In this document: positions 32,272 through 39,511 of the stretch, in pieces | How the letters are laid out: each line of letters begins with the position of its first letter | Position numbering within the stretch: position 1 is the stretch's first letter | Assembly (NCBI GenBank): GCA_002869145.1 | Contig: PKTM01000019.1 | Coordinates: 1-64,000, forward strand | Direction of reading: 5' to 3' | DNA length: 64,000 bases | Source of the DNA: Denitrovibrio sp. | GTDB taxonomy: Bacteria > Chrysiogenota > Deferribacteres > Deferribacterales > Geovibrionaceae | Notes under the pieces: model-generated | The model's database searches: none | The model's input: the letters and a program-made list of their open reading frames with translations, nothing else | What the model was told of the DNA's origin: nothing | Translations under genes and position numbers: made by a program

Positions 32272-32319
32272 TTTATTTTCCTCTCTATTTATTTAGTTAT
32301 TATGTTCGTGAATAAAATC

Positions 32320-32366
32320 CCGATACTAATCTCGATACCAATCTCGATACCAATCTCAATAAAAAT
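32320..32366 (-). repeat. 12-bp direct repeats, candidate partition site and operator
   Basis: Units CTCGATACCAAT (32331-32342 and 32343-32354) are flanked by degenerate CCGATACTAAT (32320-32330) and CTCAATAAAAAT (32355-32366). They overlap the 3' end of parA and lie about 50 bp before the RHH gene, a suitable place for its operator and for a parS-like centromere. Confidence 0.75.
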
Positions 32367-32991
32367 CGCTATTTTGTTCACTAAATAATTCACGTTTTAT
32401 TTCTCGAATTAATTGTTCCATGCAAAATTTTGCTTTTGTGTCTCCCATCTCCATTACAGTCTTATTTTGGTCTATAGATGTTGCAAAAGACTTGTAGAGC
32501 CCGATGCAGAATGGATAATGGGGCAGCCCTCTTTTCTCTAACTCTTTTTTTGCATGATGAAAGTTGCTTGATCTGCTATCTACTTTACTGAGAAGTATTT
32601 TGTAATTTACTGTTTTTCCATAGCTTTCCAGTTCTTTTATTACGTCAAGCGTCTCTTCTAAGCCTCTCTTGTCAAGACTAGAATAGTTGACAGGTATGAT
32701 TACAAGATCTGCTACAGCAATAGCCATTCTGCTCCCTGCTGTGTCTTTGCCACCTGTATCGAAGATGATTAGATTGTCTTTGTCGCTCCCTTTTTTAATC
32801 TTCTCAAAGAAATCTACCTCTTTTTCGGGAGGGAGCAGGGTGCAAGTGATTCCCATTTCTTTACCTTTGAGATACGCACTTTTTTGGCGAAGATCGCAGT
32901 CTATTAATATTGCAGACAATATTTTTGCAATATTAATTGTTATTGTTGTTTTTCCTACTCCGCCTTTCATGCTCGCTGTTGTTATTATCAT
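32356..32991 (-). CDS. parA: ParA-type partition ATPase
   Basis: 211 residues, the size of small type Ib ParA proteins without an N-terminal DNA-binding extension. It has the deviant Walker A MKGGVGKTTITINIAKIL near the N-terminus, AILIDCDLRQKSA, LIIFDTGGKD (Walker B) and IIPVNYSSLDKRGLEETL. It should drive even segregation of an autonomously replicating form, which implies the element exists at times as a plasmid. It is preceded by the 231-aa gene (20 bp gap) and followed by the RHH gene, all on the minus strand, forming one operon. Confidence 0.85.
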   Translation of the reverse strand: MIITTASMKGGVGKTTITINIAKILSAILIDCDLRQKSAYLKGKEMGITCTLLPPEKEVDFFEKIKKGSDKDNLIIFDTGGKDTAGSRMAIAVADLVIIPVNYSSLDKRGLEETLDVIKELESYGKTVNYKILLSKVDSRSSNFHHAKKELEKRGLPHYPFCIGLYKSFATSIDQNKTVMEMGDTKAKFCMEQLIREIKRELFSEQNSDFY

Positions 32992-33011
32992 GATATTTCT
33001 CCGTGTTTATA

Positions 33012-33707
33012 TTAGTAGCATTGTGAAATGCAATTATTTGTTATGCTGTCTGAAGTTTGACTGTGAAATTTACTGCTCATATTGCAGTTTGTGAAATAAT
33101 ATCCTGAGATATCAATACTATATCCCATCCCAACTGGTTCTTGTTGAGCGTATTTTTTGTTTAAGCCATCATAAATTTTTCTATCTGTTGTTGTTTTAAT
33201 GATAAAGAAACGAGCTATATTGTTTTTAAATAATATGTTAGCTATTTCTTTTTGTGTTTTAACTAAAAGCGAGTTAACTTCTCTGAAGTCTTTATGTGAT
33301 TGTAGAGTGCTTGTGTTATAGACGTGTTTACAAGTTACATTTATACTAATTTCACCTTTTATTACGTTAGAATTGAACATCGATTCAAATTCTTGATAAT
33401 TTTGTGCTTCCATATTTCTTCTGTTTTGAGCTTTAATCGGAGATGTCCAAAAGTAGCAGCCGGATAGTTTTTTCCAGTCGTCTGATATTGAGAGTATGTT
33501 TTTTACTTCGTCAACGCAGACTCTTTTAGCTGCTTGAAGACCGAGATATCTATACGTTTTACTTTCCAGTGTTAGTTGCAATAGCGATTTTTTGCCAATT
33601 TTTTGTAAAATGTTAATATCTTTTGCTATTTCTTTGTTGTTCTTTTTGCAACGTTGTAAATATTGCTTAAACTGTTTTTCTGTTTCGAATGTTTTGATCT
33701 TGCTCAT
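33012..33707 (-). CDS. Hypothetical basic protein upstream of parA
   Basis: 231 residues, lysine-rich N-terminal half (KQFKQYLQRCKKNNKEIAKD) with a more beta-like second half (EISINVTCKHVYN, ARFFIIKTTTDRKIYDGL). AAGGGAGAAC precedes the ATG at 33707. No domain is recognised; a DNA-binding or replication-related function would suit the charge. It is the first gene of the partition operon. Upstream are two 20-bp direct repeats (33,743-33,785) and a GGTTATATTATAATATAG promoter-like motif (33,786-33,807, minus). Confidence 0.6.
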   Translation of the reverse strand: MSKIKTFETEKQFKQYLQRCKKNNKEIAKDINILQKIGKKSLLQLTLESKTYRYLGLQAAKRVCVDEVKNILSISDDWKKLSGCYFWTSPIKAQNRRNMEAQNYQEFESMFNSNVIKGEISINVTCKHVYNTSTLQSHKDFREVNSLLVKTQKEIANILFKNNIARFFIIKTTTDRKIYDGLNKKYAQQEPVGMGYSIDISGYYFTNCNMSSKFHSQTSDSITNNCISQCY

Positions 33708-33742
33708 AATGTTCTCCCTTAATTTTTCTATTTTTTTCTAGC

Positions 33743-33785
33743 TTTAATTCCAAATTTCTTTTTCGATTTAATTCCAAATTCTTTT
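33743..33785 (-). promoter_or_regulatory. Paired direct repeats upstream of the partition operon
   Basis: TTTAATTCCAAATTTCTTTT (33743-33762) and TTTAATTCCAAATTCTTTTC (33767-33786) sit between the promoter motif and the first gene of the partition operon. They are likely binding sites for an autoregulator. Confidence 0.5.
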
Positions 33786-33977
33786 CTATATTATAATATA
33801 ACCAATTTATATAAAAAAAACCAAGAAATAATTAACAAATAATGGGTAATTTTACCAGTAATGTTATAAGTCTTTAATAATAATGCGAATAAAAGATATA
33901 AAAAATTTCGATATATTTTATTTTATGTGGTATAATGTAACTTAATAAGTCGGCAGAGGGTAGTGCAGAGGGTAGTA

Positions 33978-34343
33978 ATGAGTAGGATAAAAAATGATAG
34001 AACACTATTAATTTTCAGAGAGTGGCAAAAAGACTTCGAATCAGTTCTAAAAAAAGACGGCACTCTTGATGCTGATAATCAAGCAGTCTTAGATTCAATC
34101 ATTTATGCAATAACTCATAAAACTATTAAATATGATTTAATTGTATACATCGCTGAACAGATTAATCTTCATAGAAAAGATGAGCTCGTTTATATGCAGC
34201 TCTCTAACGTTGATAGAGCAGCGCTACTATCTCTTAAAGAAGAATTTGAATATGTACTGAAGCATGAGCTTCAAGGCGAATTAGAAGAGATTACAGAAGA
34301 GGGTGGGGTGCTAGTACTGAGCTTCAAAGAAACCTGCGAATAG
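33978..34343 (+). CDS. Small helical hypothetical protein
   Basis: 121 residues from ATG 33978, with AGAGGGTAG upstream; the in-frame GTG at 33963 is less likely. Helical and acidic overall (DRTLLIFREWQKDFESVLKK, ELQGELEEITEEGGVLVL), no known domain. It is divergent from the partition operon. Directly after its stop comes the second copy of the structured repeat (34,358-34,393), which also lies before the phosphatase gene. Confidence 0.55.
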   Translation: MSRIKNDRTLLIFREWQKDFESVLKKDGTLDADNQAVLDSIIYAITHKTIKYDLIVYIAEQINLHRKDELVYMQLSNVDRAALLSLKEEFEYVLKHELQGELEEITEEGGVLVLSFKETCE

Positions 34344-34357
34344 CGAGTTTACGAGCT

Positions 34358-34393
34358 CTCATTGATAGCGCAGCTTAATTTTTTCTGAGTTTA
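34358..34393 (+). repeat. Dispersed structured repeat, copy 2
   Basis: CTCATTGATAGCGCAGCTTA continuing into ATTTTTTCTGAGTTTA; the left GCGAG arm is diverged here. The sequence is shared with 39,461-39,511 and, inverted, with 28,883-28,931. It lies between the 121-aa gene and the phosphatase. Confidence 0.75.
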
Positions 34394-34419
34394 TAGTTTT
34401 AGCTATTAGAGGGAATAAG

Positions 34420-35385
34420 ATGAATAAAAAGCAAGCGATTGTAGCAATAGGCGACATTCACGGGCATCAATACGAACACGTATCTCTGCTCCGGCAGATC
34501 TGGCAGCAGTACTATATAATTCAACTCATCTACCTTGGCGATTTGATCGACCGAGGCCCGCACTCTGATTGGGTGCTGCGTGATGTAAGAGACAAAATCA
34601 CTAAAGGTTACAATATCACTATGCTCCGGGGCAATCATGAGAATGAACTCATCAAATGGTTTAACACTCGAGATAAGTCTTTTCTTAATAATTGTTTAAA
34701 AAATGGCGGTAAAGAAACGATGAAGTCACTTACCGGTAAAAAATACGACACAGAAGGTTTGTTAAAAGCTCTTGAAGAATACATGCTTATTTTCAATGCT
34801 ATGAAATACTATCACGTTCAAATAATAGCAGGAAAAACCTTCGTATTCAGTCACTCCGGCGGCGACAGGGATACAATATATAAGATTCTGGATGATGAAA
34901 AGCTTACAGAAGGCGATCTGGAAGCGCTTATGTACAGTCGTCAACGCTATATGCACAGAGGAATCAAAGATTGTGACAATGTTTTTTGTGTTTATGGTCA
35001 TACTCCTGTTCACTATGCATCAGAGAATGACGGGATGGAACCACTAGTCATGTGGAATGACAGTCATACATCAGCAGATATAGATATCGATACCGGATGC
35101 TACACCGGCAAAGCCCTTTCAGCTCTTGTTATTGATGCTGAAACTGGTGAGTTTGAGACAGTGAGTTTTCCTTATACTAAGCCGCCAGTTAATAAAGATT
35201 CAGGAAGTGACGAGTATGAAAAATACTTTGACTGGCACTTTAATGAATGCATGAAAGAGGCAGGCGAAGAGTTTAAAACTAAGAAAAAGCAAAGAGAGTC
35301 TGCTCAACAGAGTTTTGTCCGCCGGCTGCTCGAAGATGCTGAAGAAGGCGAAGGCGAAAGAGGGAAGAGGAAAGATGAAAAATAG
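34420..35385 (+). CDS. PPP-family serine/threonine phosphatase (metallophosphoesterase)
   Basis: 321 residues. All metal-site motifs are present: GDIHGH (about residue 10), LGDLIDRGP (about 40), LRGNHEN (about 69), and later FVFSHSGGDRD and VYGHTPVHY. This matches the bacterial PPP family (PrpA/phage lambda phosphatase type), Mn-dependent enzymes acting on phosphoproteins or small phosphoesters. A hydrophilic C-terminal tail of about 60 residues, rich in Lys and Glu, is extra. The gene has GAGGGAA upstream of ATG 34420. Such phosphatases are common on phages and plasmids; the substrate is unknown here. It is followed, 73 bp later, by an MNT-type nucleotidyltransferase. Confidence 0.9.
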   Translation: MNKKQAIVAIGDIHGHQYEHVSLLRQIWQQYYIIQLIYLGDLIDRGPHSDWVLRDVRDKITKGYNITMLRGNHENELIKWFNTRDKSFLNNCLKNGGKETMKSLTGKKYDTEGLLKALEEYMLIFNAMKYYHVQIIAGKTFVFSHSGGDRDTIYKILDDEKLTEGDLEALMYSRQRYMHRGIKDCDNVFCVYGHTPVHYASENDGMEPLVMWNDSHTSADIDIDTGCYTGKALSALVIDAETGEFETVSFPYTKPPVNKDSGSDEYEKYFDWHFNECMKEAGEEFKTKKKQRESAQQSFVRRLLEDAEEGEGERGKRKDEK

Positions 35386-35458
35386 AAAGGTTATTGCTGA
35401 ACATCAGGTTTTTGGCAAAGTGATTGAGTTTTTAAGAAAGTAAAAAAGGAGCTTTATA

Positions 35459-35806
35459 ATGAGACCGGTTGACAAACTCATTAAGTGTAAAAACGAAGTT
35501 ATTGCTCTTTTTGAGAAATATGAAGCTTCAGATGTTCGTATTTTCGGTTCAGTAGCTGTTGATCTCGACACTGAAGACAGCGATATAGATTTTTTAGTGC
35601 GCTTAAAACCTAATTATGAATGTTTTCACAGGATAAATCTCAAAGAAGATCTTGAGGAACTGCTTGATAATAAAGTAGATGTCGTTACATACTACGGAAT
35701 TAAAAAAGCCGAATTAAAGGAAATTCTCGAGAATTCTTTACTACTCACAGCAGAGATGGACATAAAAGCGGAGATACTTAGATTTGCGAATGAAATTGTT
35801 GACTAG
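35459..35806 (+). CDS. MNT-type nucleotidyltransferase (MntA-like)
   Basis: 115 residues with the minimal nucleotidyltransferase core: VRIFGSVAVDLDTEDSDIDF (GSx10DxD, metal ligands) and DLEELLDNKVDVVTYYGIKK. In MntA/HepT toxin-antitoxin pairs this protein neutralises a HEPN RNase by AMPylation. No HEPN gene is adjacent; the next ORF is a prepilin. It is therefore a solitary antitoxin relic or has another target. AAGGAGC precedes ATG 35459. Confidence 0.85.
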   Translation: MRPVDKLIKCKNEVIALFEKYEASDVRIFGSVAVDLDTEDSDIDFLVRLKPNYECFHRINLKEDLEELLDNKVDVVTYYGIKKAELKEILENSLLLTAEMDIKAEILRFANEIVD

Positions 35807-35932
35807 CTAGATGATATGCGCACAAGCACATTAAGTATTATATATATGCAAGAGTATAGTTTTTCTTTTTATTCATACACTTCCGAAAATTTTTGTTATA
35901 TCTCACTTATAAATAAGAATGAGGTAATAATC

Positions 35933-36493
35933 ATGAGAACAAAAAACAAAAAAGGGTTCACTTTACTCGAAGTAGTAATTTCACTTACAATAATGTCAGT
36001 TGTTGCAGTCGCAAGCTTAGCTTTTTCATCTTACAATCAATTAAAAGTAGGCGAAGAGGCAAAAATTCATCTTTGTAATTTTAATAATATTACCAATGGA
36101 TTACAAAGTTATTACAGCAGTAATTTTGATTGGCGTAATAACAATAATGGAATATATCCGGAGGATTCTGATGGCGACGGGGAATATCTTGATGAAGAAA
36201 GATTTGTAAATAATTTTTTAGAATATTTCAGAGAATATTATAAATATATAGATAGAAATTTTGGAATAGACGGATATTCGTTAAGAAGTGGCGGCAGCGG
36301 TATATATACTTGTATACGCTTCAATATTCCAGCTGGCAGCAATATAGAGTCAAAAATTATTCAAAAATTAAAGAAAATTTCATATGGAGATGGATTTTAT
36401 AGCACAAATTGCGGAGCGATGATAGATAGTTCATTAAATAGTTTTATAACAGCAAGCACGTTATATTTCACTTATTGGAATATAAGATTCTGA
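35933..36493 (+). CDS. Type IV prepilin-like protein
   Basis: 186 residues from ATG 35933 (GAGGTAATA upstream). It has a short basic leader and the prepilin signature KKGFTLLEVVISLTIMSVVA, with cleavage expected between Gly and Phe and the conserved Glu at +5. The rest is hydrophilic with a calcium-loop-like DSDGDGEYLDEE and two cysteines in the C-terminal part (YTCIRF, STNCGAM) that could pair. No pilus ATPase, prepilin peptidase or secretin gene is near, so it would rely on the host machinery. A pilin on a mobile element could alter surface traits, DNA uptake or phage receptors. Confidence 0.85.
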   Translation: MRTKNKKGFTLLEVVISLTIMSVVAVASLAFSSYNQLKVGEEAKIHLCNFNNITNGLQSYYSSNFDWRNNNNGIYPEDSDGDGEYLDEERFVNNFLEYFREYYKYIDRNFGIDGYSLRSGGSGIYTCIRFNIPAGSNIESKIIQKLKKISYGDGFYSTNCGAMIDSSLNSFITASTLYFTYWNIRF

Positions 36494-36519
36494 CGAGTTA
36501 GTCTATATTATTCTTTCGC

Positions 36520-36560
36520 TTAATCTAGAGGATCCTGAAAATTCAGACTCGCTACATCGA
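36520..36560 (-). pseudogene. Duplicated C-terminal coding end (FQDPLD tail remnant)
   Basis: In minus orientation this stretch encodes NFQDPLD and a stop, the same end as the gene at 36,682 (SFQDPLD). The DNA CTAGAGGATCCTGAAAA is nearly repeated there. Upstream on the minus strand the frame soon loses protein character. Between the two copies, GAGAAAGTCCGGCGC (36586-36600) is repeated at 36,639. Confidence 0.45.
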
Positions 36561-36681
36561 AGAATTTCTCACAGACGAAGAAAAAGAGAAAGTCCGGCGC
36601 AAGAGTTTATTAAAATGACGGCGGAAGAGGGAGAGAAAAGAAAGTCCGGCGCCGGAAGTGTATCAACATATACAACTCTAG

Positions 36682-37284
36682 TCAATCCAGCGGATCCTGA
36701 AAAGACACCACAATTTCGTTTGCAATAGTACCATTCGGATTTTCGTAAACTCTTATAATATCAACGTTATACTGTGGAATTTTGTCGTATGCACATACTG
36801 AGTTTATGTCTGTTAAGACATCTTTCCCATCATAATTAAGAGCTACGATAACATCTCTTACGAGAACGTCGGGGATATTGATTTCATGAGACTTGATAGT
36901 AACCTTTTTTAGATCAAATTCGCTTCCATCAGGGGTGTCCATTATGTAATTCAGGCTTGAGGCTGAATATAAAGTTGATAACAGGATGTAATACCCGGTT
37001 TCAACGATTTTTGTTCTTGATTTTGTTTCATATGATATGGGAGCGTCTGCAATTCCTGTATCTTGTTTCTCGTTCCATTTTGTTTCAGGGCCTAGAATGT
37101 GCATAAGCTTATTCTCAAGTATCTTATCTAGTAGTTGATTAAAAGTATCTGATTCAGTGTTTTTTGTCTCTATCAGTTCAAGAATAATGTCTTTATCAGA
37201 ATCAGGGACCGCTACAAGTATATACTCGCCATATGTATCTGGTAAGATTGAAAATACATATTCGCTTTTGTCTTCTGCACTCAT
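36682..37284 (-). CDS. Hypothetical acidic protein
   Basis: 200 residues, acidic, with regular beta-strand and helix alternation (YGEYILVAVPDSDKDIILEL, NIPDVLVRDVIVALNYDGKD), ending VVSFQDPLD. AGAAGAGGTATTTC precedes the ATG at 37284. It resembles the tailed cassette proteins in size, charge and orientation but has a different ending. That ending is also found as a decayed copy 160 bp downstream. No family is recognised; no signal peptide or membrane helix. Confidence 0.6.
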   Translation of the reverse strand: MSAEDKSEYVFSILPDTYGEYILVAVPDSDKDIILELIETKNTESDTFNQLLDKILENKLMHILGPETKWNEKQDTGIADAPISYETKSRTKIVETGYYILLSTLYSASSLNYIMDTPDGSEFDLKKVTIKSHEINIPDVLVRDVIVALNYDGKDVLTDINSVCAYDKIPQYNVDIIRVYENPNGTIANEIVVSFQDPLD

Positions 37285-37504
37285 TGAAATACCTCTTCTT
37301 TAATAAATTTTACTTTTCACAAAGACCTGCTATTTTACCTTTAATATTAACTGTTAGCAAACAAAAAAGCGTCATAATGTCAGAAAGTTCAGACTCGCTT
37401 TGTTCAGAAAGAGAAGAAAAAACATCTTTTTTCTTAACTGTTCGCTTTAGAAATGTTGCATAAGAGTGTCCTTAGATTACGATTTATTGCAAATCTTAAC
37501 GCAC

Positions 37505-37563
37505 AAAACCCCTCTTTTTTAAAGAGGGGCTCTGCGCAATAATAAGTTGAGGTAGTCCACTCA
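37505..37563 (-). ncRNA. Candidate small RNA 3 of a tandem trio
   Basis: A GTTATATAGAAATA promoter motif (37,571-37,592, minus) is followed by about 30 bases with a small TTGAG...CTCAA stem. Then comes a strong hairpin, CCCCTCTTT/AAAGAGGGG (37,508-37,529), with TTTT after it on the minus strand. No ORF fits between. Transcript ends are estimated. Confidence 0.45.
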
Positions 37564-37611
37564 AGGAGCATATTTCTATATAACCAAAATTTTTAAAAAC
37601 AGAAGAATAAA

Positions 37612-37672
37612 AAACCCTGCTTTTTTAAAAACAGGGTTTCTTATCGGAGTTTTCACGAATTGAGCAAAAGTC
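37612..37672 (-). ncRNA. Candidate small RNA 2 of a tandem trio
   Basis: A TTTGTTATATAGAAGTATAG promoter motif (37,674-37,693, minus) is followed by about 35 bases and the terminator AAACCCTG...CAGGGTTTTTT (37,612-37,640). Same layout and length as its two neighbours, with an unrelated 5' part. Confidence 0.45.
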
Positions 37673-37721
37673 TATACTTCTATATAACAAAAAAAATAAT
37701 TATAAGAAGATAAAAAAAAGA

Positions 37722-37780
37722 AAAACCCCAAAAAAAATGGGGCTCTTCTTTACTTCTGACGTTTTTTAATGAAATCTCAA
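37722..37780 (-). ncRNA. Candidate small RNA 1 of a tandem trio
   Basis: On the minus strand a textbook promoter (TTGAAA, 17 bases, TATAAT at about 37,790-37,818) is followed by about 45 bases without an ORF. A GCCCCA...TGGGG hairpin (37,724-37,744) with a long T-run ends it. It also lies upstream of, and antisense to, the leader of the 37,881 gene. Confidence 0.45.
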
Positions 37781-37880
37781 GCTTTATTATTATAAGTGAA
37801 TACAGTTTTTCTTTCAATATTATCTGTATGATTATATTATATATTGTGTTATTTTTATTATATTTTATGGAGATTAAGCT

Positions 37881-39089
37881 ATGACAGATAAAATAGATTA
37901 TTCAGAAATTGAAGGGTGGAATGAAGTTATAATTCCTGAGAGTTTTACACGTAATAATACTGTATACCCGCCGCTTGATGAGATTCTTAAAAATCGAGAA
38001 TTGTATAATAAAGAGTTGTTGGGCGAAAAATATGAGAAATATACAAACTATGCAAGCTATGTAGCAAATCTCGTTGATGTGCTTTTCGACTTTATTATAT
38101 TCTATCGTGCAAATCCCGAATATGAAGACAGGGAAGGTGATAACAATTATATATATGCAGCACTGAGACATCATAAAGAGCTTAATAAGCGTAACTTCCC
38201 AGCTTTTCAGCAGCCAGAGAAAGCAATCAGGCGAAGCTGGATTTTGAATGTTGAAGAACAAGAAGAACTTGTCAGAAAATATACTCTTTTGCAAGAAGAG
38301 TTGTCTGAAAACTCTATGAGTCTTCCTTCTTTTAATAAACTCGTTTCAGATTCACTTGTGATGTTTTTTGTCAAAATATTTAAAGGATGGCATGGCATTG
38401 AGGTAGAGTCACTGACAGCAGATGCCGGAGATTTAAAGTGCATAAAGCAAGACATTCCGCCTGCTCCGCCAAAAAAACCTTTATCTGAAATCAACATCAA
38501 AAATAGGCTTAAGCTTATTGCAGCTGAAAATAAAGCAGAAGAGCAAATAGAGCGAAAAGAAATAGATGTAGAAACATTAATTAGTAATGTAGACGCACTT
38601 ATAGATACGCTTATTGAAGAATATGAATTAAACAAACATTTTAAAGCCTTTTTCTTCTCAGCTTCTCCTGCAGCTGACCTAAAAAAAGAACTAAATGATT
38701 TTAAATTTAATAATTATACAAGCTATAAGTTTTTGGTAAATATACTAAAAGAGGTATTTTCGAGATTTGGCGCAACACTTACGACTAAATATGTAGACAA
38801 AAATTTTAATAAAGCATTCAATACTATCAGAGAAAGTCATGAAAAACTGGGGCAGCCGGAAAAGGTGCTACTAATGGATGTAGTTGTGGGGTCTCCAGTT
38901 GTTGCAGTTGTAGGCTTTGCATATAAAGAATATCTTGATGATCAAGAGATTGTTCAAAAAATATTAGAGAAAGTGTATAACACTGACGTCAAGGTTTTGG
39001 GGCAGAGAATAACTAAAAACAGTAAAGAATATGAGATTATTACAGAGTTAAACGAGGGTAAACTAAAGTTAAGTGATAATGAATCTTAA
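37881..39089 (+). CDS. Hypothetical protein, 402 aa
   Basis: ATG 37881 has GGAGATTAAGC upstream, a strong site. The protein is mostly helical and acidic. Recognisable features are only compositional: an aromatic N-terminal segment (NYASYVANLVDVLFDFIIFY), a proline hinge near residue 193 (DIPPAPPKKPLSEINIKN) and a hydrophobic stretch VLLMDVVVGSPVVAVVGFAY near residue 340 that might enter a membrane. No family is recognised. It is monocistronic, and its own promoter region is rich in TATATT sequences. It is the last plus-strand cargo gene before the integrase. Confidence 0.6.
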   Translation: MTDKIDYSEIEGWNEVIIPESFTRNNTVYPPLDEILKNRELYNKELLGEKYEKYTNYASYVANLVDVLFDFIIFYRANPEYEDREGDNNYIYAALRHHKELNKRNFPAFQQPEKAIRRSWILNVEEQEELVRKYTLLQEELSENSMSLPSFNKLVSDSLVMFFVKIFKGWHGIEVESLTADAGDLKCIKQDIPPAPPKKPLSEINIKNRLKLIAAENKAEEQIERKEIDVETLISNVDALIDTLIEEYELNKHFKAFFFSASPAADLKKELNDFKFNNYTSYKFLVNILKEVFSRFGATLTTKYVDKNFNKAFNTIRESHEKLGQPEKVLLMDVVVGSPVVAVVGFAYKEYLDDQEIVQKILEKVYNTDVKVLGQRITKNSKEYEIITELNEGKLKLSDNES

Positions 39090-39460
39090 TGAGTATAGAT
39101 AAAGTCTATAATGCTAGGCTAGTTAATATTATAAAAAGTTAATAACAAAAACCATGCCAATAAGCTAATAACGCTAAAACCCTTTATCTACAGTTGTTCT
39201 AGGATATTTAAGTAAAAATAGAATAGTTAAAAAGTACTATTATAAATATCTATCGTTAATTAATAGTGAATTAGGCAAAATGGCAAAAAGCTCTGAAAGC
39301 CCTGTTATATGGTAAAAATAGCCCAAATTAAGGCTATATACTGGTCAAAAACACCACTAAAAAAGTTAACATCATTATTATCAATGACTTACAAGATTAA
39401 ATTGGAAAAACGTTCGCAATTTTGAAAATGGCATGAAAAACGTTCGCTGAAGAGGCTACG

Positions 39461-39511
39461 GCGAGCTAGCGAGCGCTCATTGATAGCGCAGCTTAATTTT
39501 TTCTGAGTTTA
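39461..39511 (+). repeat. Dispersed structured repeat, copy 3
   Basis: GCGAGCTAGCGAGCGCTCAT then TGATAGCGCAGCTTAATTTT and TTCTGAGTTTA. It overlaps the stop codon of the integrase on the other strand. The rest of 39,090-39,460 has no gene; it shows a direct repeat of GAAAAACGTTCGC (about 39,405 and 39,434) and nothing else I can name. Confidence 0.8.
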
